Of a stretch of 64,000 nt of DNA, positions 52,626 to 60,883 are shown in pieces. Source of the DNA: Sphingosinicella soli (GTDB lineage: Bacteria > Pseudomonadota > Alphaproteobacteria > Sphingomonadales > Sphingomonadaceae); contig NZ_JACHNZ010000015.1 of the NCBI RefSeq assembly GCF_014199685.1, positions 1-64,000 of the forward strand, read 5' to 3'. The position numbers were made by a program, and so were the translations under genes. Every line of letters begins with the position of its first letter. Position 1 is the first letter of the stretch. The notes below the pieces were generated by a model. It was not told the DNA's origin and did not search any database. It saw only the letters and a list, made by a program, of their open reading frames with translations.

Positions 52626-52864
52626 GCATTAAGACGAAGTGTGACTGTCTGAGATGTCCAAGCGGCGTCTCCAATAGTTTGCTGTCCGGGTTACCTCGGC
52701 CTTCGTCTAATGCGGCGGCCGTTCGACCTTATCGGGCTACTTCCAAATGGCTGGAGCCAGGCACCTAACTGGGGACCGGAGCGCACGGCCAAGGATGGCA
52801 TTGCGAATTGTCCTGCGGATATTGGCGGGGATGGTTATACTTGTTCGGCGCGGCAGGTGCCCTA

Positions 52865-53653
52865 TCAGCGCCCCTGATAGACCGGCGGGCGCTTTTCGCG
52901 CAACGCTGCGATGCCTTCTTTGAAATCTTCGGTGCCGGCCAGCGCCGAGCCAATATCCAGTTCGGCGCGCATCGCGTCCTGCCAGGTCGAGATGCCGTCG
53001 GCGAGCACCGACTTGATATAGCCGATAGCCAGCGGCGACCCGTCGGCGAGCTTTTCCGCCAACGCTCGGGCGCCAACCATAGCGCTTTCGCTATTGAGTT
53101 CGTCTGCTAGGCCGAGGGCAAAGGCACGTTCGGCCAATACCGGCTCGCATAGCATCATCATCCGCTTGGCCGCCGTCATGCCCACCCGCAGCGGCAGATA
53201 ATGCAGCATGCCCAGGTCGGGCAACAGGCCGATCTTGGCGAAGGCGGTTCCAAAACGTGCGCCGGGCCCGGCCACGAGGAAGTCGCAGGCGATGGCAAGC
53301 GACATGCCGGCACCGAAGGCATCGCCGTCGACCGACGCGACATAGGGCTTGGGCGCGGTCACGATCGCCTGGAGAAGGTGGTTCACCTCCTTGGTGTTTT
53401 CGCGGATTTGGACGGTTGTGCGCGGGGCAGCTCCCGCGCCCATCGCAGAGACATCGGCCCCCGCGCAAAAATGTTTCTCCTCGCCAGTCAGCACCACGGC
53501 CCTTACCTCCACAGTCCGGTTCAGCTCGGTTAAAGTACCCGTCAGGGATCGGCGCATGTCGGGAGTAAAGGCATTGCGCTTTTCGGGATTGGATAGGGTC
53601 ACGATGGCAACGCCGCCGTGGCGCTCCGTTTTGATGATACCCTGCGACGTCAT
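52865..53653 (-). CDS. Enoyl-CoA hydratase/isomerase family protein
   Basis: The 262-residue crotonase has HFCAGADVSAMGAG as the first oxyanion-hole segment, VDGDAFGAGMSLAIACDFL as the second, and FAKIGLLPDLGMLHYLP with an Asp in the place of the second catalytic Glu, as in many isomerase/hydratase subfamilies. It lies alone on the minus strand between the amidohydrolase and lacI, with its own LacI-type operator. The 240-base gap after it shows no gene. Confidence 0.88.
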   Translation of the reverse strand: MTSQGIIKTERHGGVAIVTLSNPEKRNAFTPDMRRSLTGTLTELNRTVEVRAVVLTGEEKHFCAGADVSAMGAGAAPRTTVQIRENTKEVNHLLQAIVTAPKPYVASVDGDAFGAGMSLAIACDFLVAGPGARFGTAFAKIGLLPDLGMLHYLPLRVGMTAAKRMMMLCEPVLAERAFALGLADELNSESAMVGARALAEKLADGSPLAIGYIKSVLADGISTWQDAMRAELDIGSALAGTEDFKEGIAALREKRPPVYQGR

Positions 53654-53703
53654 AGTCTCTCCACAGCTCGAATTCGCCGGCTACAACCCGACACATCTAG
53701 AAT

Positions 53704-53715
53704 TGAAGCGCTTCG
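53704..53715. promoter_or_regulatory. LacI-type operator (crotonase 52865-53653)
   Basis: TGAAGCGCTTCG, one mismatch from the palindrome, lies 51-62 bases before the crotonase start and 63 bases beyond the lacI stop. Confidence 0.65.
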
Positions 53716-53777
53716 ATTAACTTTCGAGTTCGCGTCATAGTAGCGTTTCATAGTAGCGTTGCCGCAGCGCCGTCGTG

Positions 53778-54833
53778 CTATTTTGGCGCAGGGCCGGTGC
53801 TGCCGCGGACAACAAGGCGGGTGGGGAAGGGTGCCCGTTCGATGCTCTTGCCCGCCATCGCCGCGAGGATCGCATCGCCGGCGGCGGTGCCGATCTCGAC
53901 CGTAGGTACGTCGACGGTGGTCAGCTGTGGCGTGAGCAGCGCAGAAAATTCGATGTTGTCGAACCCAGTTATCGACAGTTCTTCGGGCACCTTGATGCCC
54001 ATGATCGCGGCTTCGGAAAGTGCGCCTGCCGCCATCAGGTCGGTCGAACAAATGAGCGCTGTGGGCCGAGGCGTCTTGGCCATTGCCTCGCGTAGCCCGT
54101 GTCGTCCAGCCTCGACGGAAAACTCGCTGAATATTGTGGTTGGCGCGTCCAGCCCGGCAAGCGATGTAGTGTCCAGCACGCCATCAAGCCGCGCCCGGGC
54201 GCGCTCGTTATATTCGGTGTGCCCCGACAGCAGCGTGATGCGCCTGTGGCCCAGTTGGATTAAGTGCTGGGTAACCTGTTGCATCGCGCGGCGGTTCGAA
54301 AAACCGACGGATATCCGGCTGTTTTCTTCGGACGACCACGCGAAGATATGCGGCACTTCGGCGCGCGCTATCTGGCCCATCGCCTTGCGATCCTGATCGG
54401 TTCCGAGCAGGACCAGGCCGTCGACACTACGCTGTAGCAATCGCTCGACAATCAGCGTTTCGGCGTCGCGGCTATATTCGTGCGCCGACACAAATAGCGA
54501 GTAGTTGTCTTCGCTCAGCCGCTGTTGCAGCGCATGGACGAAATCGGCGAAAATGGGATTGTTGATCGTCGGCAATATCACGCCGACCGACAGACTGCGA
54601 CGGAGCGCTAGCGACCGAGCCGCGCCATCGACGACATAGGAGAGATGCGCTGCCGCGAGTCGTACGGCTTCGCGCGTTTTCGGCTTGACCAGCTCGGGCG
54701 CGCTGAGGGCGCGCGATGCGCTGCCCAAGGATACGCCGGCGAGCCGGGCTACGTCGACCAGGCGCGGACGACGCGAACGCGTTACTACTTTCGATTTGCT
54801 TGGCGCCTCTTCCGAGTTGTCGCTCGCACCCAC
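53778..54833 (-). CDS. LacI-family transcriptional regulator
   Basis: The 351-residue regulator has the LacI helix-turn-helix RLVDVARLAGVSLGSASRAL (residues 25-44) with the hinge helix SYVVDGAARSLALRR, then a periplasmic-binding-like effector domain (LSVGVILPTINNPIFADF, GFDNIEFSALLTPQLTTVDVP). The fold binds a small molecule and operators with a central CG. The palindrome TGAAGCGCTTCA, with central CG, recurs through the surrounding genes and beside this one (54927), so this protein is the prime candidate for controlling module B. Confidence 0.9.
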   Translation of the reverse strand: MGASDNSEEAPSKSKVVTRSRRPRLVDVARLAGVSLGSASRALSAPELVKPKTREAVRLAAAHLSYVVDGAARSLALRRSLSVGVILPTINNPIFADFVHALQQRLSEDNYSLFVSAHEYSRDAETLIVERLLQRSVDGLVLLGTDQDRKAMGQIARAEVPHIFAWSSEENSRISVGFSNRRAMQQVTQHLIQLGHRRITLLSGHTEYNERARARLDGVLDTTSLAGLDAPTTIFSEFSVEAGRHGLREAMAKTPRPTALICSTDLMAAGALSEAAIMGIKVPEELSITGFDNIEFSALLTPQLTTVDVPTVEIGTAAGDAILAAMAGKSIERAPFPTRLVVRGSTGPAPK

Positions 54834-54926
54834 TCCGTATCTCCTAACCTACCGCATTCGGCATATATGACTCGACCGACGTTGCCAACAGGCAGCACCG
54901 TACGAATCTTGACGCGTAATCATTTT

Positions 54927-54938
54927 TGAAGCGATTCA
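54927..54938. promoter_or_regulatory. LacI-type operator in lacI/ligase divergent region
   Basis: TGAAGCGATTCA lies 94-105 bases before the lacI start and 112-123 bases before the acyl-CoA ligase start. It could serve both autoregulation and control of the ligase operon. Confidence 0.65.
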
Positions 54939-55049
54939 TACTTGACCTCGGAGGGTGGCCGCTGCACAGGAAATCAACGACAGCCCGCAACCCATAGCGG
55001 GACCGTCACGCCCGTCATTCGACCAGGGCTGGATGAGAGCCGAGGGCTA

Positions 55050-56681
55050 ATGACTGAGATATTTCCAGACGCCGCTCCGACAACGGTCGCCATGTTGCGT
55101 CGGGGAACGAAATATTTTGGCACGACAGCGCAGGTAATCCAGGGCGCGAACATACTGACCTTCGACGACGTCGAGCGGCGGTCCGCCGAAGTCGCTCGTG
55201 GGCTGCTCGCTGCAGGGGTAGGAAAAGGCACGCGCGTCGGGCTGCTGATGCCTAACGAACCCGATTGGGCCGTAATATTCTTTGCGATCACGCGGATCGG
55301 CGCGGTCGCGGTGCTGATCAGCACCTTCGCACGGGGCGCGGAGCTGGCCTATGTGATCCGGCACTCCGATATCGATACGCTGATAACCGCCGACAAGTTC
55401 CTGCAATATGATTACGTCGAACGCCTGGCCGAGGCGCTGCCGTCTTTGGGTACCACCGATGGCGGACGCCAGCTCCGTTTGCCCAATGCGCCGATGCTGC
55501 GGTCGATCTGGTTCTGGGCGGATCAGGCCCCGTCTTTTGCGCGAGGCGGCAGGACGGAACTTGCCAGGCTTGGCGATAGTGAGGGATTCACCGACGCGCT
55601 GCTGAACGAAGTCGAGCAGGAAATCACGCCGGCGGATCTTGCGTTGATCATCTATACGTCCGGCAGTACTTCTCGGCCCAAGGGCGTGGTGCACACCCAT
55701 GGCTCGGTCGTCCGCCAATCCTATGTACTCAGCACCTATATGACGTTCGTCCGGGGTGACCGGCTGCTCACCACGCAACCCTTTTTCTGGGTTGGCGGGC
55801 TATCGACGTCATTGCTGGCGGCCAATCACAGCGGGGCGGCCGTCGTCTGTCCGGATATGCCGTCCCCGGCGTCTATGATGGTCTCGCTGCAACGCGACGG
55901 GGTGACGCATTTGGCGCTATGGCCGGCGCAGATTGCCAATCTCCGTTCGCTGCCAGAATTCCGCGAAGAATATCTGACTAACCTCAAGCCTTTTGCCATG
56001 CAGCAATATGCGATGGTCGGGCTTGCCACGCCCGAGCAGACGCCGAACTCTCTCGGCATGACGGAAACCTTCGGCCCGCACAGCAAGGAGCATCTCGATT
56101 GCTTTCTGCCGCCGGACAAGGTGGGATCATTTGGTCGTGCGGTGCCTGGCGTCGAACGCAAGATCATCGATCCTGAGACCGGCGAGACGCTAGCGAACGG
56201 AGAACCGGGGGAGTTGCTGGTACGCGGGCCGGGCCTGATGAACGGCTTCTACAAGCGCGAGCGCGACGAGGTGTTCGACGCCGATGGCTTCTATCATAGC
56301 GGCGACTTATGCCGGATTTGCCCGGATGGCCACCTGTTCTTCGATGGGCGCAGTACCGAGCTTGTCAAAACGGGTGGCGCGAATGTCGCGCCGCGCGAGG
56401 TCGAATTGGCGCTTATGCAAAATCCGATGGTAGGCGAGGCCGCCGTGCTTGGCTTGCCCCATAAGGATCTTGGCGAGATCGTCGTTGCGGTTGCAGTGTT
56501 GCGGGCCAACCAGAATTCGACCGAACAAGAACTTCTGGACGGCCTGCGCAAGCAGCTTTCGTCTTACAAGGTTCCGAAAAAAATCTGGGTCGTGAAGGAC
56601 GCGGACGTGCCGCGTACCGACAGTAACAAAATCAACAAGCCTTCGCTCCGGAACGTCATATTGTCCGGCGCGCTGGACTGA
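55050..56681 (+). CDS. Acyl-CoA ligase (AMP-forming)
   Basis: The 543-residue ANL enzyme starts at MTEIFPDAAPTTVAML (ATG 55050). ALIIYTSGSTSRPKGVVHTH is the nucleotide-binding loop, GMTETFGPHS the A5 motif, and GGANVAPREVELAL the hinge region. VPRTDSNKINKPSLR holds the C-terminal catalytic lysine. It probably activates a pathway acid with CoA. It heads an operon with a crotonase, a GST and a fused acyl-CoA dehydrogenase, consistent with beta-oxidation-like breakdown. Confidence 0.87.
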   Translation: MTEIFPDAAPTTVAMLRRGTKYFGTTAQVIQGANILTFDDVERRSAEVARGLLAAGVGKGTRVGLLMPNEPDWAVIFFAITRIGAVAVLISTFARGAELAYVIRHSDIDTLITADKFLQYDYVERLAEALPSLGTTDGGRQLRLPNAPMLRSIWFWADQAPSFARGGRTELARLGDSEGFTDALLNEVEQEITPADLALIIYTSGSTSRPKGVVHTHGSVVRQSYVLSTYMTFVRGDRLLTTQPFFWVGGLSTSLLAANHSGAAVVCPDMPSPASMMVSLQRDGVTHLALWPAQIANLRSLPEFREEYLTNLKPFAMQQYAMVGLATPEQTPNSLGMTETFGPHSKEHLDCFLPPDKVGSFGRAVPGVERKIIDPETGETLANGEPGELLVRGPGLMNGFYKRERDEVFDADGFYHSGDLCRICPDGHLFFDGRSTELVKTGGANVAPREVELALMQNPMVGEAAVLGLPHKDLGEIVVAVAVLRANQNSTEQELLDGLRKQLSSYKVPKKIWVVKDADVPRTDSNKINKPSLRNVILSGALD

Positions 56682-56721
56682 CGACCTTCGATTACAACAT
56701 CATAGCATTAGGAGGTGATAG

Positions 56722-57600
56722 GTGGGAAAGTGGATAGATGACGTTCCGATGACGATTGCGTTCGAGGTCCGCAATTCAGTAGCTTATATCACTTTGAACC
56801 GTCCTGAGCGACGCAATGCCCAGAACATGCGTGCATTGATGGATCTGCACGGCGCGATGCTCGAAGCCGACGATCTCAAGGAGGTGCGCGTCATCGTCCT
56901 GCAGGGTGCGGGCAAGGATTTTTGCGCAGGCGGCGACCTCGAACAGGGCATGGATTCGGGCGAGGGTCGGACTTTCGATCCGGTCGATTACCGTGGCCGC
57001 GATAATTTCGACGACGACGCCTGGGGCACCGAGCGTAGCTCGACCCTGCGGCTGATCATCCAAGAGATTCACAAGCCGGTCATCGCCAAGATCCACGGCC
57101 ATTGCCTGGCGGTGGGGACCGATATTGCGCTCAACTGCGACTTCCTGATCGCCGCGGACGACGCCCGCATCGGCTTCCCGGCGACGCGCGGTCTCGGGTC
57201 GCCAGCCAACCATATGTGGCTTTATCATCTCGGCCCACAATGGACGAAGCGCATGTTGATGACGGGCGACATGCTGCTTGGCAAGGATGCCGAGCGCCTC
57301 GGACTGGTTCTCAAGTCGGTTCCGCGCGACAAGCTCGATGAGGAAGTCGATGCCTTGGCGGCCCGGCTCGCGCTGGTCGAGCCGGGGCTGCAGGCGACGC
57401 ACAAGCGTATTGTCAATCTGGGCGTCGAGTTGATGGGGCGTGGGACGCTCCAGCGCCTCGCTGCCGAAAACGATGCGCGTGCACATCAGTCGCCCGCCTT
57501 CTCGGAGTTTTTCGGTAATGTGAAGTCACTGGGGCTCAAGGAGGCTTTGCGGATCCGCGACGAGCCGTTCGGCGACAGCATCATCAGGTTCGATGACTAG
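56722..57600 (+). CDS. Crotonase-family protein lacking the usual acids
   Basis: The 292-residue crotonase has KDFCAGGDLEQGM and HGHCLAVGTDIALNCDFLIA as oxyanion-hole segments. The region that normally supplies catalytic Glu residues reads IGFPATRGLGSPANHMWLY, with neither acid, so a reaction other than simple hydration is likely (hydrolysis, isomerisation or C-C cleavage). The GTG start follows a nearly ideal AGGAGGTGA site. Its stop is adjacent to the GST frame. Confidence 0.83.
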   Translation: MGKWIDDVPMTIAFEVRNSVAYITLNRPERRNAQNMRALMDLHGAMLEADDLKEVRVIVLQGAGKDFCAGGDLEQGMDSGEGRTFDPVDYRGRDNFDDDAWGTERSSTLRLIIQEIHKPVIAKIHGHCLAVGTDIALNCDFLIAADDARIGFPATRGLGSPANHMWLYHLGPQWTKRMLMTGDMLLGKDAERLGLVLKSVPRDKLDEEVDALAARLALVEPGLQATHKRIVNLGVELMGRGTLQRLAAENDARAHQSPAFSEFFGNVKSLGLKEALRIRDEPFGDSIIRFDD

Positions 57601-57639
57601 ATGCTCCGGCAGGCGGCCACCGTTGGGAGATCACGATTC

Positions 57640-58389
57640 ATGATTCCCGATCGCCGACCGCTGCTGCTTGGCTCGGGCAGCCCGAATGTGACCAAAGTCA
57701 TGATCATGCTGGAAGAGATCGACATGCCCTGCCACCGGGTGTGGATCGACGTGATGAAGGGAGAGCAGCGCGAAGATGCGTTCCTGGCGCTAAACCCGAA
57801 TGCGAAGGTTCCCGTCTTCGTCGATGTGGTCGACGGTCGGGACCAGGTGATCGCCGAATCCGGCGCGATCCTGCATTATCTCGCCGAACAGTCGGCCATG
57901 TTGCTCGGCTCGTCCGTCCGCGCGCGTACGGCGGTGCTGAGCTGGTTGATGTTCCAGATGGCGAGCGTGGGCCCGATGTTCGGCCAGTATCTCCATTTCC
58001 GTTTCGTCTCGCGCGACGAGCCCTATGCGTTGCACCGTTTCACGACTGAGATGAATCGGATCGTCGCGGTCATTGAGGGGCAACTGGGGCGACACCGTCA
58101 TATCGCCGGCGAGAATTATTCGATCGCTGACATCGCGACCTTCTCCTGGATTCGAACCATGACGAGTTTCCCGTCGGACATTCTGGAGAAGCCGAATATG
58201 GCGCGCTGGTACGCGGACATCGCGCAGCGCCCGGCGGTCGCGCGCGCACTCGAATATGCCGAGGAATTCGCCTCGCGGGACCGCGAGCGGATGGTGAGTG
58301 CGACGAGGGCTGAGCGGGACGTCTATTTTAGCCGTCCTGCCCCGACGGATGCCGGCGTGCAGGACGCAGCCCCGCGAGCACAGATCTAA
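57640..58389 (+). CDS. Glutathione S-transferase (YfcG/Nu-like)
   Basis: A GST of about 249 residues, paralogous to 20821-21486: LLLGSGSPNVTKVMIMLEEIDMPC in the thioredoxin-like domain, NPNAKVPVFVD, ESGAILHYLAEQ for glutathione binding, and ENYSIADIATFSW in the helical domain. ATG 57640 has GGGAG upstream; ATG 57601 is in frame but has no site. A C-terminal extension of about 35 residues is unusual. Its place among CoA enzymes suggests glutathione-dependent isomerisation or conjugation. Confidence 0.85.
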   Translation: MIPDRRPLLLGSGSPNVTKVMIMLEEIDMPCHRVWIDVMKGEQREDAFLALNPNAKVPVFVDVVDGRDQVIAESGAILHYLAEQSAMLLGSSVRARTAVLSWLMFQMASVGPMFGQYLHFRFVSRDEPYALHRFTTEMNRIVAVIEGQLGRHRHIAGENYSIADIATFSWIRTMTSFPSDILEKPNMARWYADIAQRPAVARALEYAEEFASRDRERMVSATRAERDVYFSRPAPTDAGVQDAAPRAQI

Positions 58390-58448
58390 ATGGTCATGTC
58401 TCGGCTCCTCGCATGACGGCGTGCGCCTGACGATTTAAGGAGTGATTG

Positions 58449-60638
58449 GTGGATCTCAGCCTTACCGAGGAGCAACTGCTGCTGCAGGACTCATTCCGGA
58501 AATTCTTTCTTAAGGAATCGACGCCCGAGCGGGTCCGCGCCGCGGCGCAGGATGGGGTCGACCGCACGCTGTGGCTGGCTCTGATCGAAATGGGTGCGCT
58601 GCACATTCGAATTCCCGAGTCCGCGGGCGGGATCGGCGGCTCGCTGTTCGACGCAGCGCTGATTTGCGAAGAAGCTGGCAAACGGCTTGCTTCCGCGCCG
58701 CTGGCCGAGGCCATCGTCGTGGCGCAGGTGCTGGCATCGCTCGACAGTGAGGTTGCGGCTAAGCGGCTTGAAGCGGTACTCTCCGGCGAGCAGATTATCG
58801 TGCCGGCATTGCATCCGCTTGAGCGAGGCGGGCAGATCATGCCGGCCGGCGCGGCGGCTACTGCCGCGATCGGTCTGCACGATGGCGAACTCATCCTGAT
58901 CGAACGCGCATCCGATAATGAGGGTCGGCAGCATTGGCGACTGAGCCAGGAGGAGCTTCGCGACCGCAGGACACTGCTCGCATCGGGGGAGGGCGCGCAA
59001 ACAGCGTTCCTCGCTGCAGTGGAGGAGTGGAAGCTGCTGTCGAGCGCGATGCTCGGCTCGCTGGCGCACGAGGCACTCGAGCAGGCGGCGGCCTATGCAC
59101 GCGAGAGAATCCAGTTCGGTCGCCCGATCGGAAGCTTTCAGGGCGTGGCACATCCGCTTGCCGATGCCGTGACCGACGTCGAGGCGGGGCAGTTGTTGGT
59201 ACGGCGGGCGATCTGGGCAGTCTCGTCCCGACGTCCCGACGCTGCAGCATTCGTGTCGATGAGCTGGTGGTGGCAGACGCAGGCGGCGGCCACGGCCGTT
59301 CGGCGCGCGGTGCGAGCGTTTGGCGGATATGGCCTGTCCGTCGAATATGACATCCATCTGTTCAACTTGCGCGCCAATCAACTCATTTTGGCAAATGGCG
59401 ACCCCTATCGCGAGCTAGAAATCGCGGGCGAACGGCTGTTCAAGGGTGCCACCGGGCCGCTGCCCGACGCGGGGGAGATCGGTATTACCTTCGATCTCGA
59501 CGAGAAGTCGGCGGCCTTCAAGGACAAGACGCGCGCTTTCTTCAAGGCGAATTACACGCCGGAAATGGCCACAAAGGCGCATCACTCGACCGCAAGCCAC
59601 GATGCGGACTTTCACCGCAAGATGGCCGAGGAAGGTTTGTTGTTCGCCAATTGGCCGGTCGAATATGGCGGGGAGGGCCGCGGCTCGCGCGAGATGTACG
59701 CCTCGTCCGAGATCTACGAGGAGTTCAACTACACGACGCACGTTCTTGGTACGACCACGGTGGTGGGCCAGATGGTCGCACAATTCGCGACGGCGGAGGC
59801 AAGGGCTGAGATCGTCCCGCGGATCCTGGCGGGCACTGCGCTGTGCAGCCTGGGTTTCAGCGAGCCGGGATCGGGGTCCGACGTCTTCTCGGCGCAAACC
59901 AGCGCGACCCGTGACGGCGACGACTGGATCGTTCGCGGACAGAAGATGTTCACCACCGGAGCGCATCTGGCCGATTATGTCATTTTACTGACGCGCACGC
60001 GCAGCGGCGGCGCTAAGCATGAGGGGCTGACCCTGTTCGTCGTCCCCACCGCGTTGCCGGGCTTTAGCTATCAGCCAGTCCATACCTATCAGGACGAAAA
60101 GACCACCATCACTTATTATGACGAGATCCGCCTGCCGGATCGTTATCGGCTGGGCGAGGTCGATCGCGGCATCGACGTCATGGGGGCGGCCCTGTCGCTC
60201 GAACATGGCAGCGGCAGCCTGTATCTGGGGCAGGTGCGGATGCTCGAAAATGCGCTGCTCTGGGCGCATTCAACGGAATATGGTGAAGCGCCGATCGAGC
60301 GGTCGTCGGTTCGCGCGAGGCTCGCCATCGTGCGAACCCGCTTCGAGGCGGCCGCAGCCATGGTGGCAAGGCTGGTCTGGGCCGACGACGCGGGACGCCA
60401 CAATCGCGCCTGGGGACCGATGACCAAGATGTTCATCACCGAGACCTATGTAAAAAGCGCGTGGGAAATCATGGAAATGGGCGGGCCCGACGCCATGGAG
60501 CGTGGAACGCACCCGCTCGGCATGGTCGAACTGGGTCATCGCCGGGCCTATGCGACCACGATCTATGGCGGCACAAGCGAAATCCACCGCAGCATCGTTG
60601 CCGAGAAGGCGCTTGGTTTGCCCAAAAGCCGGAGCTAA
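58449..60638 (+). CDS. Double-domain acyl-CoA dehydrogenase (FadE34-like layout)
   Basis: The 729-residue protein contains two ACAD domains in tandem. The N-terminal half (about 1-340) reads LSLTEEQLLLQDSFRKFF, ARERIQFGRPIGSFQGV and RAFGGYGLSVEYDIH. The C-terminal half reads EGLLFANWPVEYGGEG, GFSEPGSGSDVFSAQT and YGGTSEIHRSIVAEKALGL. Such fused dimers are known for steroid side-chain dehydrogenation (FadE34). The likely start is GTG 58449, six bases after AAGGAG; a TTG one codon upstream is closer. It shares an operon with ligase, crotonase and GST. Confidence 0.87.
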   Translation: MDLSLTEEQLLLQDSFRKFFLKESTPERVRAAAQDGVDRTLWLALIEMGALHIRIPESAGGIGGSLFDAALICEEAGKRLASAPLAEAIVVAQVLASLDSEVAAKRLEAVLSGEQIIVPALHPLERGGQIMPAGAAATAAIGLHDGELILIERASDNEGRQHWRLSQEELRDRRTLLASGEGAQTAFLAAVEEWKLLSSAMLGSLAHEALEQAAAYARERIQFGRPIGSFQGVAHPLADAVTDVEAGQLLVRRAIWAVSSRRPDAAAFVSMSWWWQTQAAATAVRRAVRAFGGYGLSVEYDIHLFNLRANQLILANGDPYRELEIAGERLFKGATGPLPDAGEIGITFDLDEKSAAFKDKTRAFFKANYTPEMATKAHHSTASHDADFHRKMAEEGLLFANWPVEYGGEGRGSREMYASSEIYEEFNYTTHVLGTTTVVGQMVAQFATAEARAEIVPRILAGTALCSLGFSEPGSGSDVFSAQTSATRDGDDWIVRGQKMFTTGAHLADYVILLTRTRSGGAKHEGLTLFVVPTALPGFSYQPVHTYQDEKTTITYYDEIRLPDRYRLGEVDRGIDVMGAALSLEHGSGSLYLGQVRMLENALLWAHSTEYGEAPIERSSVRARLAIVRTRFEAAAAMVARLVWADDAGRHNRAWGPMTKMFITETYVKSAWEIMEMGGPDAMERGTHPLGMVELGHRRAYATTIYGGTSEIHRSIVAEKALGLPKSRS

Positions 60639-60649
60639 TTACATAATCT

Positions 60650-60663
60650 ATGAAGCGCTTCAT
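60650..60663. promoter_or_regulatory. LacI-type operator (upstream copy, HsaA-like gene)
   Basis: ATGAAGCGCTTCAT is a perfect 14-bp palindrome, identical to 51317-51330. It lies 12 bases after the ACAD stop and about 220 bases upstream of the HsaA-like start. Confidence 0.72.
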
Positions 60664-60847
60664 TAATTTTTAGGCCGCAAGTCGTTCAACTGTTCGATTG
60701 CTAGGCACGGCGGGTGTCTATGCAGATTGGGCATCAAACTGATCCAATTTCCTTACAGATAGAGGCTTCAGGGAAGAATATTGAGCTCTCCCCTCGATGG
60801 TGGGAGCATATATTCTTGGCTCCCTCCCAAAACGCGTATAAGAAATT

Positions 60848-60859
60848 TGAAGCGATACT
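60848..60859. promoter_or_regulatory. LacI-type operator (proximal copy, HsaA-like gene)
   Basis: TGAAGCGATACT keeps only the left half-site. It lies 25-36 bases before the HsaA-like ATG and 198 bases from the perfect upstream copy, a spacing that would allow repressor-mediated looping. Confidence 0.45.
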
Positions 60860-60883
60860 AATTTTAGCTAATCGGAGAATTCC

